This document shows, piece after piece, positions 54,111 through 63,101 of a DNA stretch of 64,000 nucleotides. Under the pieces are notes generated by a model. That model was not told the DNA's origin and ran no database searches. It worked only from the letters and a program-made list of their open reading frames with translations. Source of the DNA: CAMCXE01 sp046347475 (GTDB lineage Bacteria; Pseudomonadota; Gammaproteobacteria; Pseudomonadales; Cellvibrionaceae); the NCBI GenBank assembly GCA_046347475.1, contig JAXMGD010000005.1, positions 62,001 to 126,000 on the forward strand, written 5' to 3'. A program made the position numbers and the translations under genes. The stretch's first letter is position 1, and each line of letters starts with the position of its first letter.

Positions 54111-54327
54111 GGGAAAGTTAGGAAGGTCTGAAAAATTGAGATGGCCAAGGATTGGCCTAGAATATTCTTACAAGCCCGCTACCTCAAAACGAGTGTGCGC
54201 TCATACAATAGGAATTTCGGGGGCGCCCAACCCCCAATTAAACACGCCAGATCGGGTGAGATAGTGGTTTAGAAGTCTGCCAGCGCACCCTTCCACCAGT
54301 GTGTCGAGGTGTCAGCTGGGTGAATGA

Positions 54328-55290
54328 TCAAAAAAATTCTAGTTCGCCGGATTCTAAAAAATCATCTACTGTAGGCTGATTATCACTAAATTTTTCTGGC
54401 TCCCAGCAAAGATTAAAAATAAATTTCTGGTACAGTGTTACTTCTTTTTGTTCGCCGGATTTTTGTCTCAGGGTATATTTAAAACATAGCTGGGGTGTTA
54501 CTGTGCCGAATGTAATGTATTTGTTTTCGTGGTTGACTATTATCGGTACTTGGGTCGCCAAATGGGTGCTTTGGCTTGATTCAGAAATAAAGCGGTTCTT
54601 AATTTTCCCCCAAATCATGTTGGTTACTTCGCTGAGTACATCATTAATTACGCGAAAGTCCGCCTCAGTAGTGGCCTGTAAAATATCTACTCTTACAAGT
54701 TCGTTGACGTGTTTTGCGTCCGTTTGCAGCATCATATAGCCACGACACCAGGCGCTTTCTAAAGGTATAAGGCTAAATAGCTGCCCATAAATAATGCGGT
54801 CTTTAATTAGATAGGGCAGTGAGGTTTCCAACTCGGTATTGGGGAAGAGATGGAGTAGGGCGTCATTAGTGATCTCTTTGATGCCACGAATAAGCGCATT
54901 TGGATAGTCTTTATTGAATATGTGCTCATTGATGCTGCTGATGATATCGCCAATATGATCAATTTCGTAACTGACACAAAACTGATTCTTGTGTGTATTT
55001 AATTCCTCAAGCTCGCTTGCTTCCGCCCTCAAGATAATGGGTAGTTCAGGCCTAATTTTATGAATCTTTTGGTACAAGGGTTTGCCTTGGTCGTCTAGAT
55101 GGCGAAGATCGGCAGAGAGAAATATAGCGCCCAAATCTACATTGGATTTCAATACGTCCATAATGTTAGATGCGGTTGATTTTACGGCAATCAAATTATT
55201 GTCGTCGCAAAAAGCTTTAATGCGTTGTTCGTACTCGGGACTGCTGTCTTGAACGATCACTTTGCACACGGCCGCAGAATTAATGCTCAT
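54328..55290 (-). CDS. degenerate receiver + CheX-like domain protein
   Basis: The 320 residues appear to start with a receiver-like domain (KVIVQDSSPEYEQRIKAFC, LGAIFLSADLRHLD) that lacks the usual phospho-Asp context. A CheX/CheC-like phosphatase domain follows (about 150-300), with EVTNMIWGKIKNRF in the place of the ExxN motif. The end, SGELEFF, is shared with the CheX-like protein at 55839. It lies near CheY and is probably part of one signalling set. Phosphatase activity on CheY is inferred. Confidence 0.75.
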   Translation of the reverse strand: MSINSAAVCKVIVQDSSPEYEQRIKAFCDDNNLIAVKSTASNIMDVLKSNVDLGAIFLSADLRHLDDQGKPLYQKIHKIRPELPIILRAEASELEELNTHKNQFCVSYEIDHIGDIISSINEHIFNKDYPNALIRGIKEITNDALLHLFPNTELETSLPYLIKDRIIYGQLFSLIPLESAWCRGYMMLQTDAKHVNELVRVDILQATTEADFRVINDVLSEVTNMIWGKIKNRFISESSQSTHLATQVPIIVNHENKYITFGTVTPQLCFKYTLRQKSGEQKEVTLYQKFIFNLCWEPEKFSDNQPTVDDFLESGELEFF

Positions 55291-55434
55291 GGAATGCCCT
55301 CATGAATTATTGGGGATGCTCAATTGCCTAGCGCTATATTTAGTGCGCTGCCACGACCGTTTGGCCACAGGGTTGTGTCATGGTGTCGCCGTTATTTTTT
55401 GGCAAATAGGCCTCAACGTCAGCCGGAAACATTT

Positions 55435-55794
55435 TTAGCTGATCATTTTTTTAATGCCTGCTATAGCCGCCTCACCATTAAAAGGCTTGACGATCCAGCC
55501 TTTGACACCAGCATCTTTGCCGCGTTGTTTCATGTTGGGGTTGCTTTCGGTAGTGAGCATAATGATTGAAATGTTTTTTCCCGATTGTTTAACCTTTTCC
55601 ACCATGGTGAGGCCGTCCATATTGGGCATATTGACGTCGCATAATACGAGTTTCAAATTAGGGTCTTGCTGGATTTTTGATAATCCATCTAAGCCATCCA
55701 CCGCAGTGGAGACTTCGATCCCTTGCGCGCTAAGGTAACTGCTGACTTCATTGCGTACGGTGCTTGAGTCGTCGACAACTAATACTTTGGCCAC
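55435..55794 (-). CDS. CheY-type single-domain response regulator
   Basis: The 119 residues are one receiver domain with all key residues: VVDDSS (Asp pair), VLCDVNMPNMDG (phospho-Asp), LTTES (Thr) and KPF (Lys). No output domain is attached. It is flanked by two CheX-like genes and lies near the sensor with a CheA-type kinase, so it probably receives phosphate from that kinase. Confidence 0.93.
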   Translation of the reverse strand: MAKVLVVDDSSTVRNEVSSYLSAQGIEVSTAVDGLDGLSKIQQDPNLKLVLCDVNMPNMDGLTMVEKVKQSGKNISIIMLTTESNPNMKQRGKDAGVKGWIVKPFNGEAAIAGIKKMIS

Positions 55795-55838
55795 GGCGTT
55801 TCTCCTGTAAATTGATAAATAATAGTGCTGGGGTTAAA

Positions 55839-56444
55839 TTAGAAAAACTCCAGTTCGCCCAGGGTTTCTTCTGCCTGGGTGACGCTAGGAATGGGTATGT
55901 TCAAATCAGCAGTAAGCCCTCGGTTGACAAATAAACACATGCTGGCACCAAAAATTGGTACTGAGCCTGCAAATCCGCCAATATGAGTTTCGAAATCTAT
56001 ACCGACAGAGCGCATATTCAGGACGGTTTTGGCATTGGCCAAAATGTTCGGTGTGGACATGCCGGTGGATAAATCAGCGGTACCCAATACGCGGCAAACA
56101 ACGCCGCAGAAGTTATTGCCTAGCTCACATACGTAATCATGGTAACGCTGTTCGCTATTGAGGTGGTCACTATTAAGACGTTCATGGTGTTGATGTGTCA
56201 GTTCGGCCTTGGGGGTAAAGTGCAGCAATATTACTACGCGAAAATTAGACGAAGACACGGTAAACATAATGCTTTTGAATTTATATTCATCCATCTGTTC
56301 AGGCTTTACGTCTTTGAGCACAATATCCTGATTTATATGCGCCAGCCGAAACATCTCACTAAAGGAGTGATGAAGCAGGGCGTAAATGCTTTGCTCCGTT
56401 TGCGCCGTAATTGAGTTGTTTCTGGTGGGTTTTGTGTTTTTCAT
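55839..56444 (-). CDS. CheX-like chemotaxis phosphatase
   Basis: The 201 residues fit the CheX/CheC fold, with CELGNNFCGVVCRVLG in the place of the active ExxN helix. The last residues are LGELEFF, matching the end of the 54328 protein. CheX removes phosphate from CheY. It lies 44 bases upstream of the cheY start, on the same strand. Confidence 0.78.
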   Translation of the reverse strand: MKNTKPTRNNSITAQTEQSIYALLHHSFSEMFRLAHINQDIVLKDVKPEQMDEYKFKSIMFTVSSSNFRVVILLHFTPKAELTHQHHERLNSDHLNSEQRYHDYVCELGNNFCGVVCRVLGTADLSTGMSTPNILANAKTVLNMRSVGIDFETHIGGFAGSVPIFGASMCLFVNRGLTADLNIPIPSVTQAEETLGELEFF

Positions 56445-56550
56445 AATGCTACGTACATAAAAGCTGTGCCATCAGGATTGAACGAGCGATAAGCGCTTCA
56501 CCTATATAAACTCTGCCAGGGCCTCGCTGGGGCTCTTTTTTGCATTGCTG

Positions 56551-57348
56551 CTAATGTTGAATTGTGGTGTTTAAATTATTGATGGCATTGGTAATGTTGA
56601 CTATGTTGGTCAAAATCATTTTGCTGGTGGCTTGTATATCCTGTGTGGTGCCGACGGTAAGCAATTCATTTTTGCAGAGGTTATCTTTGTAGAGATTATT
56701 GAGTGCCTCCGACTTGTTGGCCAGGGATCGCACTTCATCGGCTACTACGGCAAAACCTCGCCCGGCTTCACCGGCTCTGGCCGCCTCAATGCTGGCGTTT
56801 AAGGCCAAAATGATGATCTGCGCTACGATGTTTTGGAAATCGGCGCTTTGTTTTTGCATGTCCGAGTTGTTTTTCATCAGTCCCTCTAATTCAAGCGTCC
56901 AGCGTTCAAATGAATTTAAATTGGTTTGGATGACCTGTGTTTTTTCTTGTAGCTCGGCAACACGATTAATCAGATTTTGTTTGAGTTGGATGCTCTCATC
57001 ATGGCTTTGCTGTAAGCGGTCAGACAGTTCGCGGATATCGCCATTTAAATGGTTGCGGGTTTTTTGGCTATCGCTTTCGAGGGATTTTATTTGTGTTTGC
57101 AGTGCATTTATATGGTTTGAGGATTCATCACGACTGGCCTGATATTCTTCGCGGAGTTTTTCGTAGACATTTTTGTCAACCAGTCCCTTAAGCGCATCTT
57201 GATGGGCGCTTGACAGGGCGGCAATCTGCCCTATCCAACGGTTGCGCACTAAGAACAGCGCTATTAGCCAAGCGCAGTTACAAAGGATGAGTAGAGCGAG
57301 CCAATAGTTCATGTATTCATTCGTCGCAGCAAAGCGTTTAACACACAT
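56551..57348 (-). CDS. short MCP-like signalling protein
   Basis: The 265 residues have one N-terminal membrane helix (YWLALLILCNCAWLIALFLV), a long coiled coil (about 60-165), and the MCP hairpin tip ALNASIEAARAGEAGRGFAVVADEVRSLAN. No ligand-binding or HAMP domain is visible, and the coiled coil is short compared with normal MCPs. The tip is where CheA and CheW bind. ATG 57312 (MNYWLALL) is an alternative start. It lies upstream of the CheX/CheY genes on the same strand. Confidence 0.85.
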   Translation of the reverse strand: MCVKRFAATNEYMNYWLALLILCNCAWLIALFLVRNRWIGQIAALSSAHQDALKGLVDKNVYEKLREEYQASRDESSNHINALQTQIKSLESDSQKTRNHLNGDIRELSDRLQQSHDESIQLKQNLINRVAELQEKTQVIQTNLNSFERWTLELEGLMKNNSDMQKQSADFQNIVAQIIILALNASIEAARAGEAGRGFAVVADEVRSLANKSEALNNLYKDNLCKNELLTVGTTQDIQATSKMILTNIVNITNAINNLNTTIQH

Positions 57349-58230
57349 CTCAAGCTAATTTCTTAGCTTGAATAAAAACTGATCTCTACGAGAATAGCCC
57401 AGCGTGTTGTATTCGTCATGGTTTTACGCGCTTTTTACGGCGCCAACATACCCGGCCAGGCATTTTTGCGCTTTTTGATTACCTAGGGTGCTAAGAGGTA
57501 AATTCCTATTGCGAATTTATATAAGGATGTGCTGATTAATTCTAGGATGTGGCTCTTTCCAAAAGCACCGAGTACCTACCGGTTGCACCGTCGCAGGCTC
57601 CATGCCCGCGACGTTTTGAAAAAAGGCAAAAGCCGGAATTAATACGAGGCTCTAAAGGGCAGAAGATAGAATCTGAACAGACCGCAACTCATAATTTTTA
57701 TAGGATAAATCTTGCGAGCCGCTGAACATGCCGGTGGTGAATATGGCAAAAATAAGCGGATGACGGCAGGATGCGGGACGAGCCATGGACGGTGGAGATA
57801 GAATTATATCGGCACTGAAATCGAGGTAGCGCAATGCAGACGAGAAGGATTGATGTGCTACAAGCTTAATAAACAACACAACACAATTTGGGCTGCGGGT
57901 CGGGAACTGCTATTAGCAGGTGTATTTTAAAGATAGGTTGATTCAATTACCTCGAAAAAATGCCCGTCTTTTATCTGCTTGCACTAATGATTGTGCAGTG
58001 TTTATAGAGCTTGTGTGTAAGTGGCAATGTCATTACGTTAAGAGTTTTTGTGTTGCCACCTCAATTCAATTGACTTTAATACACCGAATGAAGCGCAGCC
58101 TAATCCGGGGTATTTCGAACAAAACCCGGATTGTGTTTCACTTCATCCTGGCTACGCCAGAGGGCAAAAATTCTTAATTTAATTGCATTGGAGTCAGGTG
58201 GGGTGAAACCTCGCAGTAAAAAATTGACGC
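57349..58230. other. intergenic region without a convincing gene
   Basis: Besides family A copy 3 (57521-57655), this roughly 880-base stretch shows only weak open frames with no ribosome site. I see nothing that supports a gene. Confidence 0.6.
57521..57655. repeat. palindromic repeat family A, copy 3 (degraded)
   Basis: About 135 bases. Left end ATAAGGATGTGCTGATTAAT; right end, reading inward, TTAGAGCCTCGTATTAATTC. The pairing is weaker than in the 42152 copy. The centre shares CGCAGGCTCCATGCCCGCGA with that copy, so they are clearly related. Confidence 0.7.
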
Positions 58231-58261
58231 AAAAAAAAGCCCGGTATCTACCGGGCTTTTT
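58231..58261 (-). terminator. Rho-independent terminator of the cytochrome-CE15 gene
   Basis: An 8-base stem (AGCCCGGT/ACCGGGCT, 4-base loop) is followed on the minus strand by eight U residues. It lies 15 bases after the stop at 58276. Confidence 0.9.
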
Positions 58262-58275
58262 GCTCGCTATATCAC

Positions 58276-59862
58276 TTATTGCAGTACGGGTGTAGTCCAA
58301 TCAACCCACTTAGTTTTATCGCCTTTTTTGGCGCTTTGTTGGTTAATAGCACCGGTAGTGGCGTTTTGATCCTTCAAAAAGCGGTTGATATTAGCGGTTA
58401 AGGGCGCGGTCCAAGAAGAATCAGCGGAGCAGTGCGTGCGGCCTGAGCCCACCTGTTGGCTGATGCTGGTTTCAGCACCGAGGGCTTTATATATTTCTGC
58501 ACCGGCCAAAACACCGTTGGCTGAAGAGGTTAGGCCCAACCAGTCGGCGGAGAGCTGCTCTAATAATAAAAAGCCGCGTGGCGCAATCAAGCCGATCATT
58601 TCGTGGGTATCAACAGGGATGGTGTTGGGGCTGCTGAAGTATTTTGAAAATACTTCGCCCAGCCACATCGCTTCATCAAACGCACTCTTTAAGGGTTGTG
58701 CACCGCTCTCACCAGGAACTCCGCGGAAAATAGCCGTACCGCCTACGCCGGGTTCTACAGGGATGGTTAAGGCTATACGGTCATCAAGCACGCCAGCCGC
58801 GAACGCACCTTTACCCCAGCGAGAACAGCCGGATACCGCAACTTTTGTCGGGTTAAACAATTTATTTGGGTCTTTTTCCATCAGGTCGATGATCCGGCTA
58901 ACCCCCCAGCCCCAAGCGGCTAAAACACCGGTGGCTTGATGGGTAGCACCATGTACTGTGTAGAAAGCGCCTGCTTTGGATTTTTCGTCGGCCACACTGG
59001 TAACGTTTAACTCAATTACCGCAACACCTGTTAAAGCGCTGCTAGGTAGGGCTGTGCCCATGTTGCCGTAGGTGATGATCGCAGGGAAGGGCCCGGTGCC
59101 GCTGGGTGTTGTTACCTTCACACTGAAGGATGCACTTTTGCCTTGGTTGGAGACGTTAACGGTAATTTTATCCCGCGCGACTGTACCGCTGACGGATTCT
59201 GGGATCGGTTTTTTGCCGTATACATGGTCTTCTACTAAGCGGCGAATTTCTTGGTGACGGCATTTCCAATCCGCTTTGGTGGTAACTCGGGTACCGTCAA
59301 TTTTCTTGAATGGATCAGGCAATTTGGAATTATTCACGCTCACAGCGGTGCTTGGCACAGAGCACTCGGAACCCCAGTTTTCAACGAATGGTTTACCGCT
59401 GGATGAACTGGAGCTGCTAGAGGTCCCACCGGGGAACCAGGTGCGCAATTGTTTTGCGGTGGTGACAGCACATTCATTAGTGCAAGCACCTACGTCACCA
59501 TAGGGCATATTGGTGGTGATGTATTCCACTAAATCTTGCTGGGTTGGGTATTCATTAATTACGGCTTGGGTCAATTTGTAGCGGCCGTTGACGCCTTCGC
59601 CTTTCGCACCGTGACAGCCTTGACACTTGTCGGCCCAATAATTAGCTGTACCGCCTGTGGATGATGAGCTGCTAGAACTTGAGGAACTGCTCGATGATGA
59701 GCTTGAACTGGACGATGAGCTGGAGCTGGATGAAGAACTTGAGCTTGAGCTCGAGCTTGAACTGGATGAGCTGTAATCACCGCCACCGCCGCAACCGGAT
59801 AATGCGGTGACGAGCAGCAACAGCGGCCAGCGCTGTTTGATGAATTGAGGTGTGAAATTCAT
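58276..59862 (-). CDS. polyserine lipoprotein: cytochrome c fused to CE15 glucuronoyl esterase
   Basis: The 528 residues have a lipoprotein signal (LLLLVTALSGC, Cys24) and a polyserine linker of about 40 residues. A small cytochrome c domain follows (CQGCHGAKGEG, possible axial Met in NMPYGD), then a second short serine run and a CE15 domain. CE15 esterases cut the ester between lignin alcohols and glucuronic acid of xylan. Catalytic Ser347 lies in SGCSRWGKGAF, Glu probably in EPGVGG, and His477 in GRTHCSAD. The heme domain on an esterase is unexpected and suggests coupling to redox chemistry on lignin. Confidence 0.85.
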   Translation of the reverse strand: MNFTPQFIKQRWPLLLLVTALSGCGGGGDYSSSSSSSSSSSSSSSSSSSSSSSSSSSSSSSSSSSSSSTGGTANYWADKCQGCHGAKGEGVNGRYKLTQAVINEYPTQQDLVEYITTNMPYGDVGACTNECAVTTAKQLRTWFPGGTSSSSSSSSGKPFVENWGSECSVPSTAVSVNNSKLPDPFKKIDGTRVTTKADWKCRHQEIRRLVEDHVYGKKPIPESVSGTVARDKITVNVSNQGKSASFSVKVTTPSGTGPFPAIITYGNMGTALPSSALTGVAVIELNVTSVADEKSKAGAFYTVHGATHQATGVLAAWGWGVSRIIDLMEKDPNKLFNPTKVAVSGCSRWGKGAFAAGVLDDRIALTIPVEPGVGGTAIFRGVPGESGAQPLKSAFDEAMWLGEVFSKYFSSPNTIPVDTHEMIGLIAPRGFLLLEQLSADWLGLTSSANGVLAGAEIYKALGAETSISQQVGSGRTHCSADSSWTAPLTANINRFLKDQNATTGAINQQSAKKGDKTKWVDWTTPVLQ

Positions 59863-60545
59863 GGAAGACTCCGAGCAGTGGACTTAATTTTTATATTGGT
59901 TTTTTATATTTGTACTTAAAGCACGCAGAATCTATTGTCCATGGCTGAGTGCAAAACTACTGTGAGGCCTTTCGAAAACTGCCCATATTTATTCTACATT
60001 TTGTTTTTAATTTTTATTTTCTCATCATATTGTCAGTCTAATAAATTTAATTGGATGGCGTTTTAATTGCAAAATTACAGCGTGTTTTTCGCTGTAAAAA
60101 TTGGTATTTTCGGTTTTTCTGATTTTTGTTTTGTGTGCATAAGGCTTGGATAAATTGCCGAGTGTTTGGATAAAACGCCCATATTTGGAAGTTGTATTTT
60201 TGTTCCTGTTGGCCCTGATGTGGAATGTGCCTGGGCTTTATGTGTTGCTGGGAGGGGTTAATAGTCGTCTGCTTGGCGAATGGTTGCCGCGAGCGGAATT
60301 ATTTTTAGTTTTGTCAGTGATTTGACGCCAGGCGTGTTACGGCGTGTTTTTGTTGGCACTCAATTTAGAATCGGGCGAGTCGCAGGTATGAAGTTTGTTG
60401 AGGCTTCAACTGCTTGGAGGATTAGAGTTGGCTTGGAAAAGGGCGTTGTTGCAACCGGTTGCTGAGCAAAAACACCTGTGCAGAACCTTGGGAGCCCGAA
60501 CATAAAATAGTTCGGTTCGCGCTCGCCAGGGTTTTGAGACAGCTA
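59863..60545. other. AT-rich intergenic region
   Basis: This 683-base gap is AT-rich and should hold the promoter of the cytochrome-CE15 gene. Open frames inside it (for example 60280-60465) lack a ribosome site. A CCGAAC/GTTCGG hairpin near 60498 may serve as the terminator of the hydrolase gene that ends at 60546. Confidence 0.5.
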
Positions 60546-61505
60546 TTAATTTTTGGGCTTTAAATAGCCGTGCATATCGAGCCAGCGGGTGAAGCTGTCG
60601 AACCAGCCGGTGCTGGTGGTGGGTTTTGGGTACATGCCAAAGCCGTGGCCGCCCTGTTCAAATAAATGAAATTCCACCGGGCGCTTGGCGGCGCGCCAGC
60701 TATCGATAAGACCAAAGCCTGCGTCGGCAAAAAATGGGTCATCGGCAGCGAGTGCGACAAAAAGCGGTGGTGCGTCGGCGGGCACCTCCACTTTGGTCAA
60801 GGGGCCATAGATGTCACCAATAAAGGCGGGTTTGGCGTCTTGGCCGTACAGAGTGGTGGCAATGGTGAGCATGGCTCCGGCGGAAAACCCGATCATACCG
60901 ATGCGATCAGGATCGACCCGCCATTCCTTAGCACGCTCGCGCACCAGTGCAAACGCGGCGCGGGCGTCGGCTATTTGTACTGCAAATTCTACGGCTGGGT
61001 CCTGCTCGGTGAGCGGCCGGCTGGCGCGCGCCGCACCGGAGAACATTTCTGCCATGGCTTTTTCAAACGCCGCCATATCGGCGGGGGTTTGTTTGAGGCG
61101 GTATTTCAAGACAAATGCCGCAACACCCTTATCCGCTAGGGCTTTGGCTACATCCCAGCCTTCATTACTCATGGAGAGTGTACGAAACCCGCCGCCCGGC
61201 GCCACTATGACGGCGGCACCGGAGGCTTTGCGTTTAGGGGGTAAAAATGGCGTCAGGGTGGCCAGTGTGACGTTGCGCGCGAACTGGCTGCCGTACTGTT
61301 TATGCCAGGATTCCTGGGCGCTGGCGTCTGGCAGGGGGCCTGTGCCCAGCTCAATCGCGGTAGGCTGTTTAGGAATCGCAATGGGGGTCATCACCTCCTC
61401 GCTCGCATAGGCAGGGGCGATGAGCACAGTTGCCAGCGTTGTTGCTGTTAGGGTTAGCCGAAGCGCTAAGTGCTTGAAGGGGGTTGTGATAGGGCGTGCT
61501 GTCAT
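60546..61505 (-). CDS. exported alpha/beta hydrolase, probable carbohydrate esterase
   Basis: The 319 residues have a signal peptide (LTLTATTLATVLIAPAYA). An alpha/beta hydrolase fold follows: AVIVAPGGGFRTLS (oxyanion hole region), GMIGFSAGAML (nucleophile Ser in GxSxG), FVALAADDPFFADAG (Asp), EQGGHGFGMY (His). It resembles xylan/feruloyl esterases of the BD-FAE and Axe-like groups. The order and neighbours (CE15, CBM2) favour xylan deacetylation or feruloyl release; the exact substrate is not fixed. Confidence 0.85.
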   Translation of the reverse strand: MTARPITTPFKHLALRLTLTATTLATVLIAPAYASEEVMTPIAIPKQPTAIELGTGPLPDASAQESWHKQYGSQFARNVTLATLTPFLPPKRKASGAAVIVAPGGGFRTLSMSNEGWDVAKALADKGVAAFVLKYRLKQTPADMAAFEKAMAEMFSGAARASRPLTEQDPAVEFAVQIADARAAFALVRERAKEWRVDPDRIGMIGFSAGAMLTIATTLYGQDAKPAFIGDIYGPLTKVEVPADAPPLFVALAADDPFFADAGFGLIDSWRAAKRPVEFHLFEQGGHGFGMYPKPTTSTGWFDSFTRWLDMHGYLKPKN

Positions 61506-62084
61506 TCTTATTTGTCCGATGAATTAAGGTGCCTGCCAGTTTAACGGCAGCGCCTTTTGTTTTGGCGAAATTCTTAATTAAAGCCTAATAAAATCGCCTG
61601 GAGCTGGGCTACAGCGCACCAATGGTATTGCTGTTAGTCAGTGTTAATTAAATTCGATTTGACTAGATGTACCTAGGTTTTCAGACGTGCCTAGGTTTTC
61701 AGTGGCCTGTAAAAAAGAGCGGTAATTCAATGGCTGGGTATGGAAAACGTTAAGCCTAAGTCACTAAGGCAGGTAGCTTGTGTTCGGGGGGCGGGGGATT
61801 AGCGCGGGGGTTATGGAACGCAGCTATTTTTGTTGAGCTACTGCTTTTATCGGGGAACTGGATTTATCAGCTGCTTAAACGTAGCGGGCCAAGTGCGCCA
61901 ATGGGGCTGCGGTAATTTTTTAATGTAATAATTTAAACCGGTTTAACCACGCCGGTTAATTTTATGAATCTGGCGCAGTTTAGTGTCGGGTTAATAATTG
62001 TAGGGTGAGCCTTCACCCGAACGATCAACAGTATTTTGCCGTGAAAATACTAAGGGTGGGTGCACTTCCTTGTGCGCGGACTAT
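61506..62084. other. intergenic region
   Basis: This 579-base gap holds the hydrolase promoter and a short direct repeat, TGCCTAGGTTTTCAG-like (61670-61700). No gene is visible. Confidence 0.5.
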
Positions 62085-63101
62085 TTATTGACAAATACCA
62101 CCGCTGACGCTCGCGGCTGCGCTTTGGCCAACAGCCTTGGTGCCATTAAATCCAAAGGTGATTTCTTGGCCTGGCCAGATGGTTTCGTTCCAAGATAAGA
62201 TACTCGCACTGTAATTTGGCGCAGAACCTAAAATACGCGCACCCCAAATTTGGCTGATACTGCCGCCACCTAATAGGCTCAGGTTAAGCTGCCAGCCTGT
62301 GATGGGTTGGTTGGTTTTATTTTTAATAATAACCGCGCCGTTAAATCCGGTGCCCCAGTCTGAATACACTACATATTTACAACTGGCTGGCGCAGGAGCA
62401 GGGCCGGTATCCGTTACTTCAGTCAGGGCAACTACGCGCGCAGTACCTGTTTTGCTGTAAGCGGTTTGCAAGACATTGTTAAGGAAATTATCGCTGACTT
62501 GGTAAACATAGTTGCGGTTATTGAGCGCTGCTTTTATACCGGCTGTGCTGCGGGCTATAGTGCTGGCAATTAATTGCGGGCTTGTTAATTGGCGGGTTTT
62601 AGACCAGGTCACCAATTGATTGCCGGTTTGGGGTACGTAACGGCCGAATAATGCATCGGTGATGCTAAAAAATTCGGTGTTGCTATTGAGTAAATTGGAT
62701 TCAAATTTAAATACATCTCGGCTAGTGAGTGTATCAAAGCGTGCTGCATCGCTTGTGGAAGGGATTTCGCTGCTGGATACTACAGAGAATGAACTGGCTA
62801 AATCGCCGCCTTCGACTGTATTCAGGCTCACCGGTAGGGGCGTGCCTGAACCTTCTACCACGAACGATTCATTGCCTACTTTAAACGTGACATCCCAGGT
62901 TTCTGTGCTGGTGGCTAGGTTAAATTGCGCCGCATTGGGGCTGAAATAAGTATCGTCCCAGGTTATTTCATATTTAATTTTTAATGTGGTGGGCGTGAGT
63001 GCATCGGCGTTGGCCTGTACTGCAACACAGCTTAACAGTCCTGTGCAAATGAGGTTGCGAGCAAATGCGGTAGCAGATAATGGGCGCACTAAAAAATTCA
63101 T
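62085..63101 (-). CDS. exported protein with unknown N-terminal domain and C-terminal CBM2
   Basis: ATG 63101, with a CAGGAATTAGAC site, gives 338 residues starting MNFLVRPLSATAFARNLICT with a signal peptide (LICTGLLSCVAVQANA). The last 100 residues form a family 2 carbohydrate-binding module: CKYVVYSDWGTGFNGAVIIK, GWQLNLSL, IWGARIL, LSWNETIWPGQEITFGF, ending in a paired Cys. CBM2 binds crystalline cellulose or xylan through its three exposed Trp residues. The N-terminal 210 residues (IKYEITWDDTYFSPNAAQFN and on) match no catalytic family I know. An upstream longer frame reading to 63200 is less likely. Confidence 0.85.
   Translation of the reverse strand: MNFLVRPLSATAFARNLICTGLLSCVAVQANADALTPTTLKIKYEITWDDTYFSPNAAQFNLATSTETWDVTFKVGNESFVVEGSGTPLPVSLNTVEGGDLASSFSVVSSSEIPSTSDAARFDTLTSRDVFKFESNLLNSNTEFFSITDALFGRYVPQTGNQLVTWSKTRQLTSPQLIASTIARSTAGIKAALNNRNYVYQVSDNFLNNVLQTAYSKTGTARVVALTEVTDTGPAPAPASCKYVVYSDWGTGFNGAVIIKNKTNQPITGWQLNLSLLGGGSISQIWGARILGSAPNYSASILSWNETIWPGQEITFGFNGTKAVGQSAAASVSGGICQ

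Larger units (their letters stand above)
53640..54327. other. gene-free region with terminator, palindromes and tandem repeats
   Basis: This 688-base gap begins with the sensor-kinase terminator (53658). It has a 20-base perfect palindrome, TTGCGGCATGCATGCCGCAA (53855-53874), and a 14-bp stem (TTATTAACCCGGCA, 53875-53910). A hairpin GACAAAATAGAT/ATCTATTTTGTC lies around 53750-53785, and tandem repeats follow at 54043. No convincing gene is visible. Confidence 0.7.

Noticed and set aside
57652..57879. Minus-strand frame of 75 codons
   Set aside because: Runs from next to a repeat, with no ribosome site and no conserved look.
60280..60465. Plus-strand frame of 61 codons
   Set aside because: No ribosome site and unlike any protein; treated as chance.
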